NCBI GenBank assembly: GCA_017394885.1
Contig: JAFPWO010000021.1
Span: 1 to 64,000, forward strand
Direction: 5' to 3'
DNA length: 64,000 bases
Source: Lachnospiraceae bacterium
GTDB lineage: Bacteria; Bacillota; Clostridia; Lachnospirales; Lachnospiraceae
The notes below the pieces were generated by a model that saw nothing but the letters and a program-made list of their open reading frames with translations, made no database searches and was not told where the DNA came from. Below, piece after piece: positions 48,723 through 58,081 of this stretch (its first letter is position 1; every line of letters starts with the position of its first letter). Position numbers and translations under genes: made by a program.

Positions 48723-49048
48723 TGTTTGAACAGTATGGACAGTATATCATTCTTGCGTGTGCATTGTATTGTGTTATCATGGGCGTCAGGACCCTCCTTA
48801 CCGGAAAAACGACTGCGCGGGAAGAAGCGAGACTCAAGGATTTTTCGGAGAGATCAGCGAAAAGATACCGTCTGATCTCTGCCATTCTGAATATTCTGGG
48901 CGGCATCTTCCTTGCCGTCATTTCGGTCATCAAAATGCTGAATCCGAATATGGATAAGCAGGTATATAAGATTATCTGCCTGGTGGTCCTGCTCGTGCTG
49001 GTTGCTGTTTATTTCATCAACTGGGCTATCTGCAAGAAAGACAACTAA
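48722..49048 (+). CDS. Small membrane protein of the ABC operon
   Basis: 108 residues with three likely spans (about 8-24, 52-72 and 84-103). Its start overlaps the ATPase stop (TAATG), so it is part of the operon. Family not recognised; it may be an accessory subunit of the exporter. Confidence 0.75.
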   Translation: MFEQYGQYIILACALYCVIMGVRTLLTGKTTAREEARLKDFSERSAKRYRLISAILNILGGIFLAVISVIKMLNPNMDKQVYKIICLVVLLVLVAVYFINWAICKKDN

Positions 49049-49050
49049 GT

Positions 49051-50751
49051 ATGGAATCGAAGATAACTGGTCTCTCAAAAGTCAGGAAGCTTATCACCGT
49101 TCTGCAGAAATGCAGCGGTAAAGCGTCTGTCGGGGACGGAGCGCTGATTTCGCCGAAAGCGGCGAAGTTGCTGGCCAATATCGGGATGCTGGTCCTGACC
49201 GGGATCCTGGCATTTGCTGCGTATTATATACAGCCAAAGATCTCCCTTTTCATTTCACTGGAGAGCCTGGCGAAGTCTCTGATGCTGATCCTTTTATTCC
49301 TGAGCTTTATCCTGGCGGTCAAGGATCTGGTTACGGTGCTGTATACGGCGGATGATCTGCCGCTGCTTCTTCCGATGCCGTTTTCTCCGAACCAGATCGT
49401 CATGGCAAAGCTGTCGGTAGCCGCGCGGTTTCCGGTGATCCTGAGCTTTATGCTCATGAATTCCGTATGCCTGGGCTACGGGATCCGGCAGGGTGCGGGG
49501 GCAACGTTTATCATCGGGACCGTGATCTCCAGCATCCTGATCCCGGTCACCGGAATTGCCTTGGCGACGCTTCTGATCGTCATCATTTTCCGGGTGTTCG
49601 GCTTTATCCGGAACCGCGATGTTACCGTGGCGCTGGGCGGCATATTTACGCTGGTCATGATCGGCGTGTATATTTTTGTCAGCAAGAAGTTCCAGAAGGG
49701 AGATTCTTCACAGGCTGTGGAAGCGTTCTCGGCCCTGGCTATGGCTGCCATGGCTGTCCCGAACATTGCTTACATGAGCTGGTTCATGTTTGGCGGAAAC
49801 ATTCTGGATCTTCTGATCAGCGTGGGGATCTCCGCTGCCGTGATCATTCTTTCGTTTCTTGCGGTCAGGCTGTTCTACCTGTCTGCCGCGCTTGCGATGC
49901 AGAACAGCGGCACAAATAATAAAGCCGTAACCAAAGCTGCGCTTGCGGGCAGCGGGAAAGCCGATGCGGTGAAGGCACTGACGATCTATGAGGCAAAGAA
50001 TACCAGAAGGAATCCGGCCTATCTGATCTACGGATTTGCCATGACCTTCCTCTGGCCGGCGCTGATGATACTGCCGATACTGCTTGACAATAATTCCATC
50101 GTGGATTCGGTGTCGCTTCCGCTGGATTTGAAAACGGCACTGATCTGTGCCCTGCTCCTCGGGATCATCGGCTCCTTATTTGCCTGTGCCTTTAATATAC
50201 TGCCGGCCACCGCGTTCTCACGGGAAGGAAACACCTTCAGCATCGTGAAGACCCTGCCTATCGATTTTCAGGATTACTATAAGAGTAAGCGGAACTATGC
50301 GATGCGCATCTGTTCTCTGGGAAGCGTGCTCTATATCATCATTATCGGTATTGTCGGTGTGGTATTGGGTGTGATCACGATCGCAAACAGCTGGGTCATT
50401 CTTGCGGGAGCGCTGGTGTGCTTCCTGCTCAACCTGATCCTGGTCAACTGCATGCTCCTGAAGAACGCGAAAAAGCCGTACCTCACATGGGATACGGAAA
50501 CGGAGATCTCCAGGAAACTCTGCTGGATCAACATTTTATGCGTGATTATCGGCATCGTCGCGATCGGCGCATTCTTCGTGTTTATCGTGTTTTCCCCGAT
50601 GCTCTTCGGACCGGGGGCGGCTTCCGGCAAGGAATCGCTGATCGTGTTCGGAGGCTCTGCCGGACTGGTGGCCGTACTCTTTGCAGCGGCGTTTTTGGTG
50701 AATCATTATGCGGTGAAAAAAGGTGCCGATAAGCTTCTGAAATATGAATAA
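49051..50751 (+). CDS. ABC transporter permease (ABC-2-like exporter)
   Basis: 566 residues with about 12-14 membrane spans, comparable to large single-chain export permeases found beside EcsA/BcrA-type ATPases in Clostridia. It starts two bases after the small membrane protein gene. LPLLLPMPFSPNQIVMAKL and FPVILSFMLMNS are typical of this permease group. Substrate unknown. Confidence 0.85.
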   Translation: MESKITGLSKVRKLITVLQKCSGKASVGDGALISPKAAKLLANIGMLVLTGILAFAAYYIQPKISLFISLESLAKSLMLILLFLSFILAVKDLVTVLYTADDLPLLLPMPFSPNQIVMAKLSVAARFPVILSFMLMNSVCLGYGIRQGAGATFIIGTVISSILIPVTGIALATLLIVIIFRVFGFIRNRDVTVALGGIFTLVMIGVYIFVSKKFQKGDSSQAVEAFSALAMAAMAVPNIAYMSWFMFGGNILDLLISVGISAAVIILSFLAVRLFYLSAALAMQNSGTNNKAVTKAALAGSGKADAVKALTIYEAKNTRRNPAYLIYGFAMTFLWPALMILPILLDNNSIVDSVSLPLDLKTALICALLLGIIGSLFACAFNILPATAFSREGNTFSIVKTLPIDFQDYYKSKRNYAMRICSLGSVLYIIIIGIVGVVLGVITIANSWVILAGALVCFLLNLILVNCMLLKNAKKPYLTWDTETEISRKLCWINILCVIIGIVAIGAFFVFIVFSPMLFGPGAASGKESLIVFGGSAGLVAVLFAAAFLVNHYAVKKGADKLLKYE

Positions 50752-50835
50752 ACGGGCAGGCTTTTGCATTTCTCCCTGTTTTTGTCAAGGAGTTGCGCTG
50801 CTTCATATTCTTCTTAAGCTTTCTTTCGGAAATAC

Positions 50836-50865
50836 TTGAACGAATCGCCCCGCATAGTGTATTAT
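50836..50865 (+). promoter_or_regulatory. Promoter of the class II aldolase gene
   Basis: TTGAAC (50836-50841), 18-base spacer, TATTAT (50860-50865). Confidence 0.55.
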
Positions 50866-50917
50866 TAAATCAATATTGAGGCAACGTTTCAATAGTACAG
50901 AAGAGAGGAGAGACACT

Positions 50918-51613
50918 ATGTCACAAATCAAGCAGGAATGGAAACAGAAAGCACTGGAAGCGACCTATCGCTATTATGACCTCGGGCTGAGCACGTCCCG
51001 CGACTCCGGCGACGTCAGTGTCCGCGATCCGGAAACCGGACTGATCTATATCGATCCCAGACCGAACGCGAATTTCAAGATCGTTCCGAACTGGAGAAGC
51101 ATCACGATTGACGACATCGTTGTTATTGATATCGACGGCAACATTCTGGAAGGCGGCGCGACCGGCGACAAGAAGCCGACCATCGAGGTCCCGATGCACC
51201 TGGCGATCTACAGAGCCCGCCCGGAGACCGGCTGCATCGTCCACTCGCATGCGCTCTACACAGGCGTTTTTGCGGCGACAGGCGAAGATATCCCCGCCGC
51301 CCTTCTGGAAACAGTTCTGAATGCAGGCGGCGAAATCCGATGCGCGGAATACGGCCCGGTGTCTTCCCAGCTGCTCGGTGACAATATCGTCAAGGCGCTC
51401 GGCAAAGACCGCAACGCGGCGCTCCTTCGCCAGCACGGCGCGGTCTATATCGGAAAGGATATCGATACCGCGTTCATGTGTGCGGAATACACCGAAAGAT
51501 CCGCGCACGTCGCCCTGCTTGCCCGGGCGGCCGGAATGAAGCTCATCCCGATGCCGACCACGAAAGAAGAGCTGTTTGACCCGTCCATCTTTGATGAACT
51601 CGATGTGATCTGA
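50918..51613 (+). CDS. Class II aldolase/adducin family protein
   Basis: 231 residues. Zinc-binding HSH in CIVHSHALYTGVF, the later His in RQHGAVYIG and the N-terminal SGDVSVRDPETG (phosphate loop region) fit the fuculose-phosphate aldolase/ribulose-5-phosphate 4-epimerase superfamily. ATG 50918 follows GAGGAGAG; an upstream in-frame start lacks a ribosome site. Exact substrate unknown; there are no sugar genes alongside. Confidence 0.85.
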   Translation: MSQIKQEWKQKALEATYRYYDLGLSTSRDSGDVSVRDPETGLIYIDPRPNANFKIVPNWRSITIDDIVVIDIDGNILEGGATGDKKPTIEVPMHLAIYRARPETGCIVHSHALYTGVFAATGEDIPAALLETVLNAGGEIRCAEYGPVSSQLLGDNIVKALGKDRNAALLRQHGAVYIGKDIDTAFMCAEYTERSAHVALLARAAGMKLIPMPTTKEELFDPSIFDELDVI

Positions 51614-51641
51614 TCCGGCGCAGGATCCGGCTGTACGATCC

Positions 51642-51672
51642 AGACCACGGCGTTTCGGCGCCGTGGTCTTTT
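51642..51672 (+). terminator. Terminator after the aldolase gene
   Basis: AGACCACGGCG (51642-51652) pairs with CGCCGTGGTCT (51659-51669), followed by TTTTCT. Confidence 0.88.
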
Positions 51673-51730
51673 CTGCTCTTGAATGCCGCGCCGAAATGGT
51701 GTATGATGCGGCTGAGGCTGAAAGAAATCG

Positions 51731-52468
51731 ATGAAGAAAAGATTAAATTCCAATCAGATCAAGCTGATTGCCATTATTGCGATGACGATCGATCACCTGA
51801 CCTGGACGCTGTTCCCGGGAACGCAGGCGGTCTGGTATGTCTTTGCGCTGCACATCATCGGACGGCTGACCGCGCCGATCATGTGGTTTTTTATTGCGGA
51901 GGGCTGTCACTACACGCATGACATGGGAAAGTATATCGGGCGGCTGTTCCTGTTTGCCGTTATTTCGCACTTTGCCTATGATTTCGCGTTCGGTATCCCC
52001 TTCCTGCCGCTTTCCACAGGCATATTTAACCAGACGAGCGTGATGTGGTCGCTGGCGTTCGCGCCGGTGCTGGTCGTGATCTGCCGGCAGGAAAAGATCC
52101 CGCAGTGGGCGAAGATCCTGAGCATTATTGCGGTCTGCCTGATCACCTTCCCGTCCGACTGGTCCAGCATCGCGGTCATGTGCCCCTTCTTCCTGTTCGC
52201 GCACCGAGGGAATTTCAGACGGCAGGCGGCGGATATCGTGATCTGGTCGTTCATCTACGCGGCGGTCTATTTTATCTTCCTGGATAAGCTGTACGGCGTG
52301 CTGCAGATGTTCACCTTCCTGACGATCCCGATCCTGGCGCAGTATAACGGCGAGCGGGGCCGATGGACCGGTATGAAGTGGCTGTTTTATATTTATTATC
52401 CGGCGCATCTGTTTGTGATCGGCCTGATCCGGCTGGCGCTGCACGGGAATATTTCAACGATCTTTTAG
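51731..52468 (+). CDS. TraX-family membrane protein
   Basis: 245 residues with about eight spans. The N-terminus (LNSNQIKLIAIIAMTIDHL, FALHIIGRLTAPIMWFFIAE) is the TraX signature; named for F-pilin acetylation, chromosomal Firmicute members are of unknown role and probably acylate a surface molecule. No conjugation genes are near. Confidence 0.88.
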   Translation: MKKRLNSNQIKLIAIIAMTIDHLTWTLFPGTQAVWYVFALHIIGRLTAPIMWFFIAEGCHYTHDMGKYIGRLFLFAVISHFAYDFAFGIPFLPLSTGIFNQTSVMWSLAFAPVLVVICRQEKIPQWAKILSIIAVCLITFPSDWSSIAVMCPFFLFAHRGNFRRQAADIVIWSFIYAAVYFIFLDKLYGVLQMFTFLTIPILAQYNGERGRWTGMKWLFYIYYPAHLFVIGLIRLALHGNISTIF

Positions 52469-52527
52469 GAGATGGAATAAAAGGCAAGGCAGTGGCCGCT
52501 GCCGGCCCGGTTATGGAGAAAAGAGCG

Positions 52528-53850
52528 ATGAGTAAGAGGGGTTTCGGAAAAAAAGACTTTGTCAATGCGCTGGTGGTTGGCTTTGCTTTATTTGCGACCT
52601 TCTTCGGGGCCGGAAATCTGATCTTTCCGCCGGTGCTCGGCCTGAATGCCGGCAAAAGCTGGCTGGCAAGCTTTTTTCCTTATCTGATCTCCGACGCGGG
52701 GATAGCTATCGTGGGGGTCCTTGCGGTGGTCAAGATCGGGGGCAGCATGGAAGACCAGCTGTCCCAGCTGGGAAAATGGCCCTCCCGGATACTCTGCGTG
52801 ATCCTGATGATGCTGATCGGTCCTTTGGTGACAATCCCGCGGACAGGCGCCACCACCTATGAAATGAGTGCGCAGCCGCTGTTTCCCGGCCTGAGCTCCT
52901 GGGTATTTTCCGCATTCTTTTTCGCTGTCGTAGCACTGCTGACGATCAAGCCGGCGGCGGTCGTGGACATTATCGGAAAGTATCTGACGCCGGTCCTGCT
53001 GCTGGCGCTGGCGGTACTGTGCGTCAAAGGCATCGTGGCTCCGCTCGGAACGCCGGTTGAGAGCCGGATCCCGGGAGAGGAGGTCCGAAACGGACTGATC
53101 TACGGGTATCAGACTCTGGACGCGCTGGTCGCGGTTCCGCTTGCCATGATCATTATCAAAAGCGTGAAGGACAAGGGCTACCGCGAAAAGCGGGAGATAG
53201 CCGGGATGGTTTCCGTCTCCAGCGCTGTGGCTTTTGTGGGCCTGCTGGCGGTTTATGCGGGACTGAGTTACCTGGGAGCTACGGTGTCGGGAGAAGCGCT
53301 GACGGAGCTGAGCGGGACGGAGCTGGTGGTGGAGATCACCGGACGGCTCCTGCAGCGGGCGGGTATCGTCATATTGGGCGTTATCGTACTGATGGCGTGC
53401 CTGACCACCGCGATCGGCACCACCAGCGCCGTGACGGAATATCTGTGCACCCTGATGAAGAATAAGCTGTCCTACGGCAAAATGGTGGTGGCGATGTGCG
53501 TCCTGAGCTATCTGCTCTGCAACCTCGGCACCAGCCAGATCATTGCCCTGGCGGAGCCGATGCTGACGTTGATCTATCCTGTCTTTTTAACGCAGATCTT
53601 CCTGGTCTTCTTTTCGAAGCGGATCAAAACGCCCTGGGTCTTCCGCTGCTCCGCCATCGGCGCGGCGCTCTTTATGGCGGCCGATCTTTTGTACAGCAAA
53701 TTCGGGATCCTGGATCTGCCTTTCCTGAAAGCCGTTCCGCTGGAGAGCCTGGGGCTGGGCTGGGTCCTGCCGGCTGTTGTCGGAGGCATTATCGGTGCTT
53801 TCATCCGCCCGAAGGCCGAGCCGGCGGAAAAGACGGATGCGGCGGCTTGA
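52528..53850 (+). CDS. brnQ: Branched-chain amino acid Na+ symporter BrnQ
   Basis: 440 residues and 12 spans with FALFATFFGAGNLIFPP, GPLVTIPRTGATTYEMS and TTAIGTTSAVTEYL, diagnostic of BrnQ (LIVCS). The frame is open well upstream, but ATG 52528, nine bases after GGAG, gives the family N-terminus. It imports leucine, isoleucine and valine. Confidence 0.92.
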   Translation: MSKRGFGKKDFVNALVVGFALFATFFGAGNLIFPPVLGLNAGKSWLASFFPYLISDAGIAIVGVLAVVKIGGSMEDQLSQLGKWPSRILCVILMMLIGPLVTIPRTGATTYEMSAQPLFPGLSSWVFSAFFFAVVALLTIKPAAVVDIIGKYLTPVLLLALAVLCVKGIVAPLGTPVESRIPGEEVRNGLIYGYQTLDALVAVPLAMIIIKSVKDKGYREKREIAGMVSVSSAVAFVGLLAVYAGLSYLGATVSGEALTELSGTELVVEITGRLLQRAGIVILGVIVLMACLTTAIGTTSAVTEYLCTLMKNKLSYGKMVVAMCVLSYLLCNLGTSQIIALAEPMLTLIYPVFLTQIFLVFFSKRIKTPWVFRCSAIGAALFMAADLLYSKFGILDLPFLKAVPLESLGLGWVLPAVVGGIIGAFIRPKAEPAEKTDAAA

Positions 53851-53910
53851 GGAAAAAACGGGCCGGGATCGTCCGGCGGATCTCTTCCGGTCCGGATTCT
53901 TTCCGGAAGC

Positions 53911-53940
53911 TTGACTGTCCCGCATCAAATATAGTATGAT
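53911..53940 (+). promoter_or_regulatory. Promoter of the SpoIIAB-like/STAS pair
   Basis: TTGACT (53911-53916), 18-base spacer, TATGAT (53935-53940). Confidence 0.6.
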
Positions 53941-53971
53941 TCAATCTGACGATTTCACAGGAGATATTCGC

Positions 53972-54583
53972 ATGAAGACAGAGACTGTTATCATTACCAG
54001 CCGGGGATCGGGGATGGCCGAAGCGCTTCTGGCCACCGAAAAGCTTGGCGCGGACAATGGACTGGCAAAGAAGGAAAAGCTCCGGCTCCGTCTGCTGTCG
54101 GAGGAACTGATCGGCCTGATGCGGGGCATTGCCGGCGATGTGGAAGCGCTCTACTGGGTAGAACAGGCGGAGAAGAAATATGAGCTTCATCTCAAGGCAA
54201 ACGTCCCTATGGCTCCGGAGATCCGCCGGCAGCTGCTGGCTGCCTCCAGCAGCGGGAAAAACGCGGCGGCGCGCGGCTTTATGGGAAAACTCCGGGAGAT
54301 GATCGCCTTTTTGACCCTGTCCGATGAACAGTCTGCGCTGGCCAGCGCATCGATGGACCTGATGAGCATGGGCGGCCCGGCCGGCTATGATGCCGGGTTG
54401 ACTTCCTACATCTGGTCCCTGAACTGCTACAAAGCCGGGGTAAGGCAGCGGATGGCAGAAGGCGGAGCGGCTGAAAATGACTGGGAAGTGCTGGAAAGAT
54501 CCATCGTCGCCAATCTGTCCGATGAGGTCATTGTCCGGATCGTGGGCAGTGAAGCGGAAATCATTATCGCCAAGACGTTTTAA
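53972..54583 (+). CDS. Divergent SpoIIAB/RsbW-like ATP-binding protein (putative anti-sigma factor)
   Basis: 203 residues; ATG 53972 follows ACAGGAGA. KLRLRLLSEELIGLM resembles the N-box helix of GHKL ATPases, but the conserved Asn is not evident, and a long insert (about 75-165) separates it from the C-terminal strands DEVIVRIVGSEAEIIIAKTF. The gene is 41 bases ahead of a STAS antagonist gene, the standard partner in partner-switching control. The assignment is structural and contextual. Confidence 0.55.
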   Translation: MKTETVIITSRGSGMAEALLATEKLGADNGLAKKEKLRLRLLSEELIGLMRGIAGDVEALYWVEQAEKKYELHLKANVPMAPEIRRQLLAASSSGKNAAARGFMGKLREMIAFLTLSDEQSALASASMDLMSMGGPAGYDAGLTSYIWSLNCYKAGVRQRMAEGGAAENDWEVLERSIVANLSDEVIVRIVGSEAEIIIAKTF

Positions 54584-54624
54584 TATCGAATCAACACGGA
54601 GAGAAAAACAAGGAGGACTATCAT

Positions 54625-54921
54625 ATGATTATTCATAAAACTCTCAACGGCAGCGAACTGACTCTGGCCATTGAAGGACGTCTGGATACCATCACGGCTC
54701 CGGATCTGGAAAGCGTTCTGACGGAGTCCCTGGAAGGAGTAACCGACCTCATCTTTGATTTCAGCGAACTGGAGTACATTTCCTCGGCCGGCCTGCGGGT
54801 CCTGCTCTTTGCGCAGAAGACGATGAACAAGCAGGGCAGTATGAAGGTAACAAATGTGAACGAGACCATTATGGAGATCTTCGAAGTTACCAGCTTTACG
54901 GATATCCTGACCATCGAATAA
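54625..54921 (+). CDS. STAS-domain anti-sigma factor antagonist
   Basis: 98 residues, a complete SpoIIAA/RsbV-type STAS domain: GRLDTITAPDLESVL and DLIFDFSELEYISSAGLRVL, with the phosphorylatable Ser in YISSAGLR. It would bind and titrate the anti-sigma partner encoded just upstream; the PP2C phosphatase at 20.0 kb is a candidate activator. AGGAGG precedes it. Confidence 0.92.
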   Translation: MIIHKTLNGSELTLAIEGRLDTITAPDLESVLTESLEGVTDLIFDFSELEYISSAGLRVLLFAQKTMNKQGSMKVTNVNETIMEIFEVTSFTDILTIE

Positions 54922-54926
54922 GACAG

Positions 54927-54976
54927 GGACGCAAAGAGAGAGGGGGCCGCCGGCCCCCTCTCTCTTTGCGTCCTTT
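54927..54976. terminator. Very strong bidirectional hairpin between convergent operons
   Basis: Arms 54927-54948 and 54952-54973 form a perfect 22-pair stem (GGACGCAAAGAGAGAGG...) with a 3-base loop. T-runs are short on both sides. It separates the STAS gene from the convergent AGCS gene. Confidence 0.8.
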
Positions 54977-55019
54977 CCGCATCCCGCCGGAGCAGTGCTG
55001 CTTCTGCGTTTTGACGGGT

Positions 55020-56428
55020 TTATTCTTTCTTTGCGAAATGTTCTTTCGTGATCTTTATGACCGTCCCTGAGAGCAGCAGGAGAGCGATCAGGTTCGGCAG
55101 CGCCATCAGGCCGTTGAGGGCATCGCCGATATCCCAGACGACCTTCAGCCCCAACGTAGAGCCGATCACCAGTACGACACAGAACAGGATCTTATAGATC
55201 AGCGTGGCAGGCCTCGCTGCCCTGCCGAAGAGAAATTCGCAGCAGCGGGCGCCGTACAGGGACCAGCTGAGAATCGTCGAAAGCGCGAACAGGCTCAGGC
55301 CGACCGCGATGACGATCGCGGCGATCCTGCCGCCGAATATACCGGAAAAGGCAGAGACGACCATCTCTGCGCCATGGCTTGCGCCCCAGTCGATCCCGTT
55401 CATCCCGACCTGTCCGGACAGCCCCGTAAGGAGCGCCAGGCTGGTCAGCGTGCAGATGACGATGGAGTCCATGAACACTTCGAAGATCCCGTACAGGCCC
55501 TGCTTCACCGGATCGGTCTCCGAGGTGGCGGCATGGGCGATCGGTGCGGAGCCGAGGCCGGCCTCATTGGAAAAGACGCCGCGCGCGATCCCTTTCTGGA
55601 TGGTGAGCATGATGCCTGCGCCGAGCGCGCCGCCGGCAACAGCCTTCGGGTTGAAGGCGCCGGTAAAGATCGCGCCGAGCACGCCGCCGAGCTGGCCGAT
55701 ATTCCCGAAGATCACGATCAGGGCGGCAATGATATAGATCACTGCCATAAACGGAACCAGTTTTTCGGTTACGGCGCCGATACGCTTGATGCCGCCGATG
55801 ATCACCGCCGCGGCAAAAACCGCGACGATCACGCCGATCACAATGCGGAAGGTACTGCCGGAGGCATCGCCGCCGAAAGCCGATACCGCGGTCCCGATGG
55901 CCGTCGCGATCGAGTCGACCTGCGTCGTATTGCCGATGCCGAAGGAGGCGACCATTCCGAAGAAGGCAAAGACGAAAGACAGCCAGATCCAGCTCTTCCC
56001 CAGGCCGTTTTTGATATAGTACATCGGGCCGCCGACCCAGTCTCCCTGCTTATTCCTTTCGCGGAACTTAACGGCCAGCAGCACCTCGGCGTATTTGGTG
56101 ACCATACCGACCAGTGCCGAGATCCACAGCCAGAAGACCGCGCCGGGGCCGCCGATGAAGATGGCGCCGGTGACGCCGGCGATATTGCCGGTGCCGACGG
56201 TACCGGCCAGCGCCGTCGTCATCGCCTGGAACGGCGTGACTTCCCCTTGCCGGCTGCCTGCTGATGAAAGATCTTCCCGACGGTGTTTTTCATCGCATAG
56301 CCGAACCGGCCAAACTGCAGGAAGCCGGACCGGATGCTCAGATACAGCCCGGTGCCCACCAGCAGGATCAGCATGACGGGCCCCCACGCGAAATCATCGA
56401 CTGCCGTGACTATTTCCGCAAATGTCAT
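55020..56428 (-). pseudogene. AGCS-family sodium:alanine/glycine symporter, frameshifted
   Basis: Two frames together encode a full symporter. The first (from ATG 56428, AGGGGAGG upstream) reads MTFAEIVTAVDDFAWGPVML through GKIFHQQAAGKG; the second continues with EVTPFQAMTTALAGTVGTGN, the AGCS signature, through SGTVIKITKEHFAKKE. The break falls in the CCCC run at 56243-56246; one added base would restore about 470 residues. A glycine riboswitch lies upstream, so glycine or alanine is the likely substrate. It may be a real loss-of-function mutation or a base-calling error. Confidence 0.85.
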
Positions 56429-56479
56429 AATATTTCCTCCCCTTCTTCCTCCGGCAAAGCCATCTGCCGATCCGTCCGC

Positions 56480-56533
56480 AAAAGAGAAATGAGCGTTTCC
56501 CGTGCGGCTCCCGGCCGCACAACAGAAACGCTC
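56480..56533 (-). terminator. Terminator of the glycine riboswitch
   Basis: On the minus strand GAGCGTTTC and GAAACGCTC close an outer stem (56533-56491) with GTGCGGC/GCCGCAC inside, followed by ATTTCTCTTTT. It is the expression platform for the symporter gene. Confidence 0.82.
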
Positions 56534-56534
56534 A

Positions 56535-56628
56535 CCTATACGCGGTTCTGTCCTTTTGCCTGAGAGATCGGCGGCTGCTTTGCCTTACACCTTCGGCGCT
56601 TCGGTAACGAAGACTCTCCAGATACGCT
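56535..56628 (-). promoter_or_regulatory. Glycine riboswitch, single aptamer
   Basis: Minus-strand signatures in order: TCTGGAGAGTCTTCG (about 56624-56610), GCGCCGAAGGTGTAAGGC (about 56600-56583) and TCTCTCAGGCAAAAGGACAGA (about 56566-56546). Only about 30 bases separate it from the promoter, and a terminator follows directly, so there is one aptamer rather than the usual tandem. Confidence 0.92.
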
Positions 56629-56668
56629 TTTCTGCACGGAATGATCCATGCGAAAAATATTGTCGCTC

Positions 56669-56697
56669 AGCATACCACAGCAGAATGATTCCTGCAA
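56669..56697 (-). promoter_or_regulatory. Promoter of the glycine riboswitch transcript
   Basis: On the minus strand TTGCAG (56697-56692), 17-base spacer, TATGCT (56674-56669). Confidence 0.6.
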
Positions 56698-56750
56698 TAA
56701 TAGTTAAAAAAATAACGAGGAGACGATTTCCGAAGGAAAAGCAGGAAATA

Positions 56751-56779
56751 TTGAATAAAAACGCATTATAGTGTATGAT
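56751..56779 (+). promoter_or_regulatory. Promoter of the M20 amidohydrolase gene
   Basis: TTGAAT (56751-56756), 17-base spacer, TATGAT (56774-56779). The leader of about 60 bases shows no obvious structured element. Confidence 0.65.
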
Positions 56780-56846
56780 AAAACATAAATAAGGACGGAT
56801 GACGAAAGGTTGCAGAAGATCGGGAAGGACTTCTTAAGAGGCTGAT

Positions 56847-58064
56847 ATGAATAAACTGGAAGAACAGATCACAGAGTTTGCGGAAAAAGATTTTGACGCG
56901 CTGGTGGCTCTCCGGCGCGAGTTTCACCGGCATCCGGAGCTCGGACAGGAAGAGTTCTGGACAGCGTCCCGGATCGAAGAGGAACTGGATAAGCTGGGCC
57001 TTGCGCATCATCGCTGCGCGGGCACCGGCGTCGTAGCCTATGTGGACGGGACGGGAGAAGGCCCGGTCCTTTCGGATGCAGCCGGCCGGCCCCGTTCGAT
57101 GGCACTGCGGGCGGATATCGACGCGCTGCCGCTCACGGAAAAGCATGAGTCCGATTATAAGAGCGAGATCCCCGGGCGGATGCATGCCTGCGGGCATGAC
57201 GTGCATCTGACTTCCCTGCTCGGGACAGCCAGAGCGCTGTGCGCTTTCCGGGATCAGTTTGCCGGGCGGATCATCCTGGTGTTCCAGCCGGATGAAGAGA
57301 ACGGTTTCGGCGGGCGCCGCATGGTAAAGGAAGGCGCGGTGGACGGCGCGACCCGCTGCTTCGGCTTCCATATCGCGCCGGAACTGAAGGTGGGGACGCT
57401 CGGGATCATGAAAGGCGCGAACAATGCCGGTGTGTACAAGTTCCGGATGACGATCCGCGGGAAGGGGGCGCATGTGGCCAGCCCGCACCAGGGGGCGGAC
57501 GCCTTGTTCATGGCCGCGCAGGTCGTCGTGGCCGCGCAGGCGCTGGTGACCCGTATGCGCGATCCCATCCAGCCGCTGCTGATCGGTTTCGGAAAGCTGG
57601 AAGCCGGGGCGGCGTACAATATCGTGGCAGACCAGGCGGTCCTGGAAGGAACGGTTCGGGCGCTGGATCCCGAGCTGCAGGAGCAGACGCTGCGCAGGCT
57701 CGATCAGCTGCTGCAGGATACGGTCTCCCTGTACGGAGGAAGCGCTTCGGCGGAGTGGAATATGATCTCGGAGATGCTGATCAATACGGATGAGGCGGTG
57801 GAGGAAGCCCGCCGGGTGGCCCTCTCCCTGTTCGGGGAGAAGCGCCTGGTGGTCCGGAAGCAGGCCATGATCGGAGATGATATGTCTGATTTCATCAATG
57901 AGGTCAGCGGCTGTTACGCCTTCATCGGAACGCAGAATCCCGGCCGGCCGGAAACCGTCCATCCGCTTCATCACGTCTGTCTGGACGTGGATGAGGACGT
58001 CTTTAAGGTATCGGTTCCGATGACCGCGGCGTACGCACTGGAATACATGCGGGGAGAGATATAA
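56847..58064 (+). CDS. M20-family amidohydrolase (aminoacylase/hippurate hydrolase type)
   Basis: 405 residues. ALRADIDALPL, RMHACGHDVHLTSLLG and FQPDEENGFGGRRM carry the dinuclear metal ligands of the M20D group; the dimerisation domain follows in the middle. It should deacylate N-acyl amino acids or cleave related amides. A gene for a small membrane-spanning protein follows 17 bases later, but no transporter is alongside. Confidence 0.92.
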   Translation: MNKLEEQITEFAEKDFDALVALRREFHRHPELGQEEFWTASRIEEELDKLGLAHHRCAGTGVVAYVDGTGEGPVLSDAAGRPRSMALRADIDALPLTEKHESDYKSEIPGRMHACGHDVHLTSLLGTARALCAFRDQFAGRIILVFQPDEENGFGGRRMVKEGAVDGATRCFGFHIAPELKVGTLGIMKGANNAGVYKFRMTIRGKGAHVASPHQGADALFMAAQVVVAAQALVTRMRDPIQPLLIGFGKLEAGAAYNIVADQAVLEGTVRALDPELQEQTLRRLDQLLQDTVSLYGGSASAEWNMISEMLINTDEAVEEARRVALSLFGEKRLVVRKQAMIGDDMSDFINEVSGCYAFIGTQNPGRPETVHPLHHVCLDVDEDVFKVSVPMTAAYALEYMRGEI

Positions 58065-58081
58065 GATTCGGGGGGTTTTCC

